A DNA stretch of 64,000 bases, from positions 14,784,643 to 14,848,642 of the forward strand of contig NC_081553.1 of assembly GCF_963082655.1 (NCBI RefSeq). The letters run 5' to 3'. Each line of letters starts with the position of its first letter. Position 1 is the stretch's first letter. The translations under genes and the position numbers were made by a program. A model generated the notes under the pieces. That model searched no databases and was not told the origin of the DNA. It saw only the letters and a list, made by a program, of their open reading frames with translations. Origin of the DNA: Stomoxys calcitrans (lineage: Eukaryota; Arthropoda; Insecta; Diptera; Muscidae). Positions 24,890 to 36,000 of the stretch are shown here, one piece after another.

Positions 24890-25480
24890 TTAAAAATTAA
24901 GATATTGAGCTGAAACTTTGAAAAGATCATTTTTTGTACATAGGCAAGTTAAGTTTGAAGATGGTCTATATCGAACTATATCTTCATATAGACCGATCTC
25001 CCGATTTAAGATCTTAGGCCCACATTTACTACCCGATTGGCTGAAATTTGGCATATTGAACTGTGCTAAGATCCCCGATATCCTGGTCGAATATGGTTCA
25101 ACAGCTCTTATATTAAGATACATAGCCGCCATATGGACAGATATTTTGGTTTAGGGTTTTCGGCCCATTAAAGCTGCATTTATTTACCAATAAGATTTAA
25201 ATTTGGTACAATAATTTGTGTTAACATCCTCTATATTCGATTGGAATATGGTCCAATCCGTCTATATCGTAATATAAACATATAGACCAAACTCCAGATT
25301 TGGGGTCTTAGGCTTTCAAAAGCTGCTTTTATTACCCCATTTTGCTGAAATTTTACACAGTGACCGTACCGTGTAAAATCGACGACCGTACCGATTATGG
25401 TTTAGATCGGACTAGTTTGAGTATAGCCCCCATACAGGCAGATCTCTCGATTAAAGAACTTTCGTATTTATTACCCGAGG
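24890..25480 (-). repeat. Family-1 repeat, minus-strand body
   Basis: Units with ATAGACCGATCTCCCGATTT and ACCCGATTGGCTGAAATTTG at about 150-bp spacing. Ends are not clear. Confidence 0.7.
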
Positions 25481-25534
25481 GATTATTAATCATATAGGGA
25501 TTACACCCTGGTGTGAACATCAAAAAAAAAAAAA

Positions 25535-25970
25535 ATGTTTCAGCGGTGGTTATTCCCTTACAAATGCTGGCTACATTTGTGAGTTGTTGTCGTAACCACA
25601 TTTGCATGTGGAGGTGGCGATTCTCGTCATGCTCCTGTAAATGAACAAGCTCGTTTTGGTCCATAGGACCGATTGCCGCGGGAACAGGGTAGTCATTGGT
25701 TAATTAAAGCCTTGTCATATCAAGCATCACAGGCACTCAGTATTTTTGCAAGAGCTGGTGCCGGTGCCTATCACTGAGACTCTTCGCTCTATACCGCTGA
25801 TTGCACGCGACTGCTGTTGCAGCTACTCCGTATAGAGCATTCCATTATACACAACTTGTGAAGCCCGGTAGCTCGCAGCTAAGCTTCCCGTAACCGCAAT
25901 GAACACCACACAGATCGGACCTCAATGTCTCAGCCTGTGTGGAGCTTACAGCTATCCCGTGTGAGTAATA
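25535..25970 (+). repeat. Family-3 repeat
   Basis: Nearly whole copy: AGTTGTTGTCGTAACCACAT at the left, GTGGAGGTGGCGATTCTCGT, GGACCGATTGCCGCGGGAAC, CACTCAGTATTTTTGCAAGA, and GAACACCACACAGATCGGAC at the right. No protein frame is kept. Confidence 0.85.
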
Positions 25971-25973
25971 GCG

Positions 25974-26102
25974 CCATGTTAAAACTTCTCTACCAAGTAG
26001 TGTCGCTATGAAGCACGGTGTTCTGACTCGGCATAAAAAAGAAGGGCCTTTATAATTGAGTATAAACGTTAATCAGACTACAGTCATTAATGTAAGAGAA
26101 GT
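25974..26102 (+). mobile_element. SINE 3' body fragment
   Basis: GTTAAAACTTCTCTACCAAG, GACTCGGCATAAAAAAGAAG and ACTACAGTCATTAATGTAAG match the SINE body; no tRNA-like head. Confidence 0.65.
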
Positions 26103-26301
26103 ATCCCCTCGGAAAAATGCACTAAAAACAATTTTATGAACGTTGTGGGGAGATATGCTAATATATGCATTCAAAGTGCAAAAATGTGCGCAAATAAATG
26201 AATAACGTTTTCTAATGCTGCTCTTGGTTCGTAAGGAAATATTATTGGCTAATTTAGACGAACGACAATCAATATACATTTCCATAGAATTCCGAACCCT
26301 A

Positions 26302-26603
26302 CTCCACCGTAGCGCAGAGGTTAGCATGTCCGCCTATGACGCTGAACGCCTGGGTTCGAGATCAGATCAGAAAAAATTTTCAGCGGTGGTTTTCCCCTTT
26401 TAATGCTGGCAACATTTGTGAGATACTATGCCATGTAATCCTTCTCTCCAAAAAGGTGTCGCACTGCGGCACGCCGTTCGGGCTCGGCTGTAAAAAAGAG
26501 GCCCCTTATCATTGAGCTTAAACTTAAATCGGACTGCACTCATTGATATGTGAGAAGTTTGCCCCTGTTCCTTAGTGGAATGTTCATGGGCAAATTGCAT
26601 TTT
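26302..26603 (+). mobile_element. tRNA-derived SINE
   Basis: CCACCGTAGCGCAGAGGTTA (A box) and GAACGCCTGGGTTCGAGATC (B box, altered end), then the conserved body to GTGGAATGTTCATGGGCAAA. It is followed by T and A runs including 30 A at 26636-26665. The B box is disturbed, so this copy is probably not transcribed. Confidence 0.9.
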
Positions 26604-26614
26604 TTTTCTTTCCT

Positions 26615-26631
26615 TTAAAAAAAAAATCTTT

Positions 26632-26666
<35 letters not shown>

Positions 26667-27091
26667 ATTTGAGAAAACATATTGTGTGATATCACCTTTA
26701 GGCCTATGTGTGCCATATCCATATCGAAAGCCATACTGGCCTGCTTCCTACTTCGTCTCACAAATATCCTCTTCTTCTCACGATCTGGATCCACAATATG
26801 GTTTTTGTCTTTAATTCCTATAATAGTGCTAAGTAGCCTCTTACCAAAAGCCAGCACTTCCTTCGTTTTGCTACGGTCGACGGTAGTCCAGTGTAACCTG
26901 ACAGCTCGGTATTCATGTACAGATTCCCATTTCGCCACCGACTCCGCACGGACCACCTCTTCTACCTTGTTCAGTAGTACGAAAAATAGCCCATACGCGA
27001 TCCGCCTTTGATTGGCTGGCCGTAGACGAGCCATTTCTGGTATATTTGTCCGCCTTCTCAATTCCCAGAACACCACCGTGTCTGAAATCAT
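26615..27091 (-). CDS. Unidentified open frame, 158 codons
   Basis: Open from 27091 to 26615 on the minus strand. The likely meaningful part is about 130 residues (RLRPANQRRIAYGLFFVLLN, KWESVHEYRAVRLHWTTVDR, REKKRIFVRRSRKQ); the end runs through a poly-Phe stretch made by the A-run. An overlapping +1 frame is also open. Base composition at 26690-27370 is clearly more GC-rich than the flanks. No known domain recognised; most likely a fragment of a mobile-element or host-derived gene. Confidence 0.3.
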
Positions 27092-27439
27092 TTGCGGCTT
27101 TCAGACATCTGCCTGAAAGACCATGCACTCCATCTTGGCGCCATAAGTGAAGAATGAGTTCTCATCTCAAAGACAACATCCGTCTACGGTCTCTCATTCC
27201 CTCCTACGGAAAGCAAATCCTGAACATCTTGTGTCGAATCGGCCTCTGTGTCAGTGAGTCTTTCTTCAGTCTTCCCACCGCATCTATAGTATTCTCCTAC
27301 AGTTTGTCAAGCTCACTCTACCTAAGTGCAAAATTGCAACCTCCATACTACTTTCCGCAAGCGAACCATTTTTTTTGTTTATAAGATTATGAGATTGAAA
27401 TTTTTAATACTTTTTTATGCCCTGATTTTTATTATAATA

Positions 27440-29155
27440 AACAAATAAAAAGTCGTTAAGTTCGGCCGAGCCGAACTTTGGATACCCACCAACTCGGAAA
27501 TATATGTAAACCACCTTTCATCAAAATCCGGTGAAAATTGCATAACTTATGTCCCATAGCAATTATGTCGAAATAGGATCCGATTTGGACCAAATACTAA
27601 TAAGTACAAGTCATTGTTCATTTGTGTATAACAAAATTTCAGTTAAATCGAATAATAAATGCGCCTTTTTTGGGGCCAAGACTTTAAATCGAGATATCGA
27701 TCAATATGGCAGTTATATGCAAATCTTGATCGATCTAGACCAAATTGCAGAAATATGTGGAGGGGCTTTACTTAACTCACTGTCCCAAATTTCGGCGACA
27801 TTGGACAATAAATGCGCCTTTTATGGGCCCAAAACCTTAAATCGAGGGGTTGGTCTTTATGGCAGCTATATCCCAATCTGGACCTATCTGAGTGAAATTG
27901 AAGATAGATGTCGAAGGGCCTAACACAACTTACCGTCCCAAATTGCGGCGACATCCGACAATAGATGCGCTTTTTATGACCCCAAAACCTAAAACCGAGA
28001 GATCGGTCTATATGGCAGCTATATTCAAATCTGGACCGATCAGGGCCAAATAAAAGACAGATGTTGAAGGGCCTAAAATTCAGCAAAATCGGATAATAAA
28101 TGGGGCTTTAATGGGCCTAAGATCCTAAATCGGAGGAATCTGTACCGATCTGAGCCAAATTGACGAAGGATGTCGTAAGGCCTAACACAACTCACTGTCC
28201 CAATTTTCAGCAAATTTGGATTATGAATGTGGCTTTTATGGCCCTAAGACTCTCAATCGGAGGATCGCTCTATATGGCAGCTATATCCAAATCTGGACCG
28301 AAGGATGTCGCAGGGCCTAACACAACTCATTGTCCCAAATTAACGTAGGCTGTCGAAGGGCCCAACACAACTCACTGTCCCAAATTTCAGCGAAATCGGA
28401 TAATAAATGTGGCTTTTATGGGCCTAAGACCTTAAATCGGAGGATCGTTCTATATGGTAGGTGTATCGAAATCTGGACCGATCTGGGCCAAATTGACGTA
28501 GGATGTCGAAGGGCCTAACGCAACTCACTGTCGGATAATAAATGTGGCTTTTATGAGCCTAAGACCCCAAATCGGAGGATCGGTCTATATGGCAGCTATA
28601 TCCAAATCTGGACCGATCTGAGCCAAATTGACAAAGGATTTCGAGGGGCCTAACACAACTCACTGTCCCATATTGCAGCAAAATCGGATAAAATATGTGG
28701 CTTTTATGGGCCTAAGACCCTAATCGGAGGATCGCTCTATATGGCAGCTATATCCAAATCTGGAACGATCTGGGCCAAATTGACGAAGGATGTCGAAGGG
28801 CCTAACAAAACTCACTGTCCCAAATTTCAGCAAAATCGGATAATAAATGTGGCTTTTATGGGCGTAAGACCCTAAATCGGCGGATCGGTCTATATGGGGG
28901 CTAGAACTTAACCTGCTTATGGACAAAAAAATAATCTGTGCAAAGTTTCAGCTCAATATCTCTATTTTTGAAGACTGTAGCGTGATTTCAACAGACAGAC
29001 GGACAGACTGACGGACATGTCTAGATCGTCTTAGATTTTTACGCTGATCACGAATATATATATACTTTATAGGGTCGGAAATGGATATTTCGATGTGTTG
29101 CAAACGGAATGACAAATTGAATATACCCCCATCCTTCGGTGGTGGGTATAAAAAC
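27440..29155 (+). repeat. Family-1 repeat, longest complete copy (subfamily a)
   Basis: 1.7 kb. Head TTCGGCCGAGCCGAACTTTG then GGATACCCACCAACTCGG; about ten units of roughly 150 bp with ATCGGTCTATATGGCAGCTA, AAATCTGGACCGATCTGGGC and GAAGGGCCTAACACAACTCA; closing GACAGACGGACAGACTGACG, CGAATATATATATACTTTAT and CCATCCTTCGGTGGTGGGTA. It ends about 600 bp before the Gpdh start site. Confidence 0.95.
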
Positions 29156-29700
29156 ATATGTGCATGTGGCTTTAAAACAAAATCGAACAATTTTTTTATG
29201 GAAAACACTAGGACAACATTTTTCATTTTTGATGTTAAAACAAGTGTTCCATCCTATGTGTCCATGTCAAAACAATTCAAAATCTATAACTTAGCTGTTA
29301 TCTCCTTATTTGTTTTTGAAGTATCACCTAAATATCCACATATGCATGTATGTTAGCTATTCATATGTTCGTTTTGAATTCAAACTAAAAAAAATATCTA
29401 TACATTCTTGTTTGTTTATCCCAAAATAAAAAAATGCATTCTTTAGATGAGCGGAGGAGGAGGAGTAGTAGTAACACAGTGAAAATTACCCCCCACACAC
29501 CAACACATCGGGCCACATACACATTTCACAGCCACATGTCAAGAAAAATAAGAGAACCATTGCTGAGGAGTTTGAAAAGCACATAGTCAATGAAAACAGA
29601 GACGGACGATTGACTGGCACGCAGAAGAGTATCAAAGTATCTATCTCTAACCAAACTCATGTCTAGCTGGCTGCTCTCCTAATAATATTTATGGTTGTGC
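29156..29700. other. Gpdh upstream flank
   Basis: No repeat recognised. Contains GGAGGAGGAGGAGTAGTAGT near 29454 and C/A-rich sequence. Regulatory elements of Gpdh would be expected here but no specific site can be supported. Confidence 0.4.
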
Positions 29701-29800
29701 AGCAGTAGACCGTCTACGACCGACAACGACGACATTAAAAAACCAAATTCACTTTTTCTAGTCAGTCGTAGTTGCTGCTTCGGCCGTGTTTAACGTGTCA
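29701..29800 (+). promoter_or_regulatory. Gpdh core promoter (Inr plus DPE-like)
   Basis: TCAGTC at 29762-29767 fits the arthropod initiator TCAGTY, placing +1 at A29764. TAACGTG begins exactly at +28 (29791) and matches 5 of 7 bases of the downstream promoter element AGACGTG. A weak TATA-like ATTAAAA lies near -30 (29734-29740). The predicted leader is about 265 nt, very A-rich, and has no evident intron. The start site is inferred from motifs only. Confidence 0.55.
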
Positions 29801-30028
29801 TATTTTTGTTCGTCAAATAAAAACGCTTTAACGCTTTGTGAAAGAAACAACAACAAACAATAAACGCAATCTTTGCACAAAAAATACAACAAGCAAGAAC
29901 GACAAGTGAAAAAAGTACAACGCAAAGTAAACAATTTACGCTAATTTTTATTAATACTAAATCTCACCTTAATAAGAGCTCTTCTTAACAAGTAAATAAA
30001 AAAAAACAAACTACAAGAACAACAAAAA

Positions 30029-30072
30029 ATGGCTCAAAAAACCAGCGTTTGCATTGTCGGATCCGGCAACTG
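30029..30072 (+). CDS. Gpdh: Gpdh coding exon 1
   Basis: Encodes [14 protein letters not shown] plus the first two bases of the Trp15 codon, so the NAD-binding GxGxxG loop is split by intron 1. The donor GTAAGT at 30073 is a strong consensus. The A-rich leader runs straight into the ATG. Intron 1 is only 186 bp (30073-30258). Confidence 0.96.
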
Positions 30073-33000
30073 GTAAGTCTTTCTTTTCTTTTTGAAAGTT
30101 GCATTTTCTTGTGGTTGTATTTAAATAGAAAAAAAAACTAAAATTATATAATTTAAATATTCAAAAGTAGAAAGCGAACAATCAACCATAAGATTACAAC
30201 ATCATTATAACCTTTTCAACCAAAAATAATAGCTCTTTGTTTTTATGGTTTTTTATAGGGGCTCCGCTATCGCCAAGATTGTGGGTGCGAATTGTGCCAA
30301 CCTTCCTGAGTTCGAGGAGCGTGTCACTATGTATGTTTATGAAGAAATGATCGATGGCAAAAAATTAACAGAAATCATTAACACCACCCATGAGAATGTT
30401 AAATATTTGCCTGGCCACAAATTGCCCCCCAATGTGGTAAGTTGTATGGTTTGCACTAAGGACTAAATCTTCAAGGATAATGCCCAATATAAATATTAAT
30501 TTTATCTTCTTACCCCAACTTAGAAATGGGTTTTTGACCGTGGCGATTAGGAAATTAGTATTGCTTACCTTGGTTATCCTCAAAATGATTCATTGAAACA
30601 TTGATGACAATATGGGTTTTTTTCTCTTCCAATGCTACTCAAGCAATTAATTATTCTTTCAAACAAAGTTGTTTGAATTCTTTACTATTATAAATGATTT
30701 CAGTAATTTTAATCATTATTGGGTAAAAAGCATACCCTTTCTTTCGGCAAATGTTATAAATGATTTGGAATGGAAATCAGCTAGAGGGCGCAACGTTAAC
30801 CACATCATAAAACTGGTTTGAAAGATTGCTTGTGAGAAATGACTGAAATTGCTAATTAGTTTTAGTTTAAAATTGTATAAATTATGGCTTTGTCTCTAAT
30901 TTGGGATAGTGAAAATATGAATACAACATCATAGATAATGGAAGTCATTTTTGAAGTGGCAAATTATTAGTTAAAAAAAATATATAGTTGTTGTTGTAGC
31001 AATGTGTTGTAGACTGAGGCGGCAGCCCTTACCGATGAAGGGATTCATAGGATCAATCTGTTACGTACAACCGGCTGCCATGGGATTGTATCAAACATGG
31101 AATTGTTGTAACAATGTTTTGTGCCTTCCAATAAGTTCTAATCCTGGGCATTTGTAAAACTTCTCTACAAAGAGATGTCGCCCCTTGCCGCTCCATTCAA
31201 ACTAGCTATTTACGATTGAGAAAGATTTGTATAGGACAGCACTAAATGAAAGAGTCTTTCCATGGGAAAGTTGCGTTTGCATCCAAATCTAGAAACTCTG
31301 CATCTAGTTCATGATGCGTGGAAAATTTGCAGGCTATAAGTTAAGCTGCTATTACACGATACGACTTGTCATATGCAATTTCCAAAATATCATCTCTTAA
31401 AGTTGTACACATCATGGGATATGTATGAAAAATTTAATTTGACAGATTTTGGAATAAATATGCAATTTTTTCGATTAAATCGAGCTTTTATTTCTTCCAT
31501 AATACATGTAGAGATATGCCTATAAAAAAAATACAGTACATATGAAAATACATGCCGATTAGATCGCGCTCTATTTGTATTTGACGTACATAAGAAAAGT
31601 GTTATGAATACAGAAAGTAACAGCTCATATGACAAGTCTTAACGTGTAATGGCTGCTTTAGCAAACACACTACATCGTGCAAAAAATGTGCAAATTTTGC
31701 CTATGAACATTGCACTAAGGAACTGGGGCAAACTTCTTACATATCAATAAGTGCAGTCCGATTATAGTTTAAGCTCAATGATAATGGGCCTCCTTTTTAT
31801 ACCCGAATCCGTACAGCGTGCCACAGTGCGACACTTCTCAAATGCTGCCAGCATTTAGAGGGGAAAAACCACCGCTGAAAATTTTTTTCATAATTTGAAC
31901 CCAGGCGTTCAGCGTCATAAGCGGTCGTGCTAACGCAGCGTAGACTACGGTGGTTTCCACTACATTTTGCACGTTACCATCAATCCCATACCAATCCAAA
32001 AGTAGTTGAGCCTAAACTTCCTTATGTTTTGTAGAGGCTCCATTATTATGGATTGTGGATAAACTTCAAGAATGGAGTTCACTTAGCAACCTTTTACCGT
32101 ATACTCATGAATGCTGGTCAGATCTGCCTCACAAGCTGTTTGATCTAGATGGTATCTTTTATTTTTCAACTTGGAGTCTATGGACGATGGCTATCCATCC
32201 ACTAGGTTGTTGTTGTAAGAGCAAGGTCTTGTTATATAAACAGAACTCTGCAACTTAGTCGAAATGTGTCCATTGTAAGCTAAGTAGGCTTGGCTTTCTA
32301 AGTACTTGGTTACAGGCGCGATACTCATCTGGCACATTGACATCAATTCCACGCTAAAACAAATTAAGGCGATTAAAGGCCTGTTACTGACCGAACTATA
32401 ATTGTTTTGGAAGTTGGAGACCTTAGTAGAAGTCATTATGCAAAATTTCAGCCATATCGGATAAGAATTGCGTCTGATAGGGACTCAAGCAGTAAAATCG
32501 GGAGATCGGTTTATATAGAAGCTATATCAGGTTATGGACGAATTTAAACCAATTATGGTCTGAGTTGTTGTTGGATCAAAATAAAACACTATCCAATATT
32601 TTAGCCAAATCGGATAATAAATGCCCTCTGTAGAGGCTCAAGTCAAGACCCCAGATCGGTGTATATAAATAGCAGCTATATTAGGTTATGAACTGATTAG
32701 ACCATACTTAGCAGAGTTGTTGGAAGACCTCATACAAAATTTCTACTAAATCGGATAAGAATTGCGTACTCCAGAGGCTCAAGAAGTCAAGATCCAATAT
32801 TGGTTTATATAAGGCTATATGAAAAAAAACCGATATGGCTCATTTACAACCCCAACCGCCCACACTAATAGCAAGTATTTGTATAGAAATTGTATAAATT
32901 GTATTTGCATAGAAATTGGTCTGAGATTTTTTGACTCGGATAGTTGTTTTAGCAGTGTGTTGCACACTGAGGCGGCAGGTCGTTTCGGTCTATATGACTG

Positions 33001-36000
33001 ATTGCCTGGGAATCAGAGTGGCCATTGGTTATCAAATAACGATTTCTGCACATCCTATGAGGACGTCGTGGAATATTTGTTGTTGTAGCTACATTTTCAT
33101 GTGGAGGTGGCGATCCTCGTCAAGCTCCTGTGTGAGTAAGTTCATTCCGGTCCAAAGGACCGATCGCCGCGGGAACAAGGAGGCCATTGGTTATTTAAAG
33201 GTGCCAATAACTCGCCTTGTCATATCGAGCATCATAGGCACTCAGTATTTGTGCAAGAGCCGGTGTCACCCGGTCTCTCACTGAGGCTCTCCGCTGATTG
33301 TCCTCGATTACCGTTGCAGCTACTTCGTATGGAGCATTCCACTCTCCGCAACCAGTGGACGCGCCCGGTTGCTCGCAGTTAAGCTTCTTCTGACAGCAAT
33401 GAACATCACATAGATCGAATCTCAATGTTCCAGTCTGTGTGGTGCTTACAGCTGTTCTGTGCCGGGAATAGTGTTCCACTTCTCATTACTTCGCTTAATA
33501 AGAAGACATTCGATACATCTTCCTTCTCTTGATCCTTTGGTATCACAACATACTAAAATATCTTAGTGAATGTTACTTAGACTGTCACTTTAACCTTACC
33601 TATTCAATTTTAACTGGTTCTCATAATAGGGAACTAGTTTCGTGTTTGTATTAACCTGCTTTTTAACTTCAGGATCAGCTAGTAGAACCACGCTAGAGCT
33701 AGATGGGGAAGTTTGTTGACCTTATACCTGTAAATAAGCCTATAGCAAAAGATGGGATTTTTAATACTTTTCTCATGTTTCGAAGAGCCAAATTTCACAA
33801 TGCATAATTAATATTAATTTAAATTTTTTTAAACAATTTAGCAATGACCGAATAAATGAACCTGTTTTAAAATATTGCACGGAATTAAAATATGGCGACG
33901 TATTTTATTGGTTTCGATCTTATTTGGAGTGTCGTTGGGGGTATTTATAGAATTGGCATCATTTTTTTATCTTAGGCTAGGATAAGAGGCCACCGTAGCG
34001 CAGAGGTTAGCATGTCTGCCTATGACGCTGAACGCCTTGGTTCGAATCCGAGACTATCAGAAAAAAATTTCAGCTGTGGTTTTCCCCTCCTAATGCTGGA
34101 AACATTTGTGAGGTACTATGCCATGTAAAACTTCTTTCCAAAGAGGTGTCGCACTGCGGCACGCCGTTCGGACTCGGCTATAAAAAGGAGGTCCCTTATC
34201 ATTGAGCTTAAATATAAATCGGACTGCACTCATTGATATGTGAGAAGTTTGCCCCTATTCCTTAGTGGAGTGTTCATGGGCAAAATTTGCAAATTTTGCT
34301 TCATGCCGATTGGTAATCAATTCAATTTACCCAAAGCTTTGAGAATTTAAATTGATATCCCTATCGTTTGTGAAATTAAGAAATAATATATTTGCATTAA
34401 ATAATAGATTTATGATAAATTGAAAATGTTTATTTTTATAATTATAGGAAAATGAAGGGATTTCGAGGATTACGTTTTTATTGTTATGATTAGTGTAGTG
34501 AGTTCATACATATAACATATAAACATAAACGCGAATTCAGCTTGTTGGCCCACCCAAAGTCTCATTCATTCACCGGCGAAGTGAAATTGTGTAAACGTTT
34601 GGCGAAATCCATATTGGTGGCTACAAATGTTCAGCCTAGAAATCATTATCTTGTTAAAAGGGGATGCTCTTTTCAATTTGATTTGACACAAATTTTTAGA
34701 CAATTGTAAAATGATTTTGCTACGCTGTATCGCTTTCACTTGCAATTTGCGTAAAAATAAATTACTAACTAAATTTCTCGAGAACATTCATTAAGGAAAA
34801 GAGGATACTTCTCCTATATCAATTAGTGCAGACCACTTAAAGTTTAAGCTCAATCATAAGGGCCTCCTTTTGTATACCGAGTCCGAACGGCATGCCGTAT
34901 AGCGACTCAACTTGGTAGAGAAGTTTTAACATGGCAAGATTCCTCACAAATGTAGCCAGCATTAGTAAGGGGATAACCACCGCTGAAAAAATTTCTGATG
35001 TTCATGTCGGGATTTGAACCCATAGGTGTATGCTGTCATAGGTGTGCATGCTAACCTTTGCGCCACGGTGGCCTCCAATAAAAAATTAATTAAAAATGTA
35101 TAAACCATATACAACTTATAAGCCATTATATCTTGACTTATATATAATTATTTTCACATTTATTTTAATTAAATAACAGCTGAAAACAAATAAATTAAAA
35201 TAATGACTTAATATATTTTTTATCCGTCTACTCACAGAAGAGTAAACAAATAATTAGAACATTCTCGTTGTTAGTAATTAATTCATAAAATGTTTTATTA
35301 GAAAATATGACAAATTCGCTGGCTGGCTGACTGGCCATCTATTCTTATCAGCGGTAAATTTCGATAAAAGAACTAAAAAAACAGCATTCACACTCACCCC
35401 GAGGGTAAAAATACAGTAGAACTCACTCAGAAAGTGTTATCTTTGGTGTTAGATATGGCAAAATTTGTACCATGACCGTGAAGCAATCGAACAAACCCTC
35501 ATATCACAATGACTTTGGATTAGTCAAGGTTATTATCAAAAAGAAATGTAATTGCGATAAGCCCTAGGTACTAGTGACTCCAATACATGACTTTCCACTC
35601 TATTATTAATTTCATTTATCTGAAGTTTTGTTTTTTTATTTTTATCTATTTATTCGTTTTCGTTGAATAAGAGGGAAAACAAACAAACAAACAATTGTAT
35701 TATTTAATGACATTGGTTTTTTTATTTTATTTATATTTTCCTTATGTAATACATTGTACAAATGACACAAATGTTTCAATATCATTAAAAACAACAACAA
35801 CAGTCAGCTGAGAAACCATGATGCGTGAATTTACATTTTGCCATTTCTCATGAGTTTGTGCATGCAACAGCAGTGAGTTGCCAAGTTGAGTTCATAGAGG
35901 CACAACTCATAGATGGCAACATAGGGCAATTGTTTAATTAAGCTATTTTCAGAAAATGAAATTCTATTAAAGCCAATGCATTAAAAATAAACATATTTGC

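Noticed and set aside
26682..27011. 109-codon plus-strand frame
   Set aside because: Antisense to the longer minus-strand frame and Ser/Leu-rich as expected for a shadow frame.
27549..28086. Frames of 124 and 104 codons on both strands
   Set aside because: Again products of the family-1 core unit.
27440..29155. CRISPR-like array
   Set aside because: Units are about 150 bp, diverged along their whole length and without short spacers; eukaryotic satellite-like core.
32931..33479. Frames of 117 and 94 codons
   Set aside because: Inside family-5/family-3 repeat; other copies do not keep the frame.
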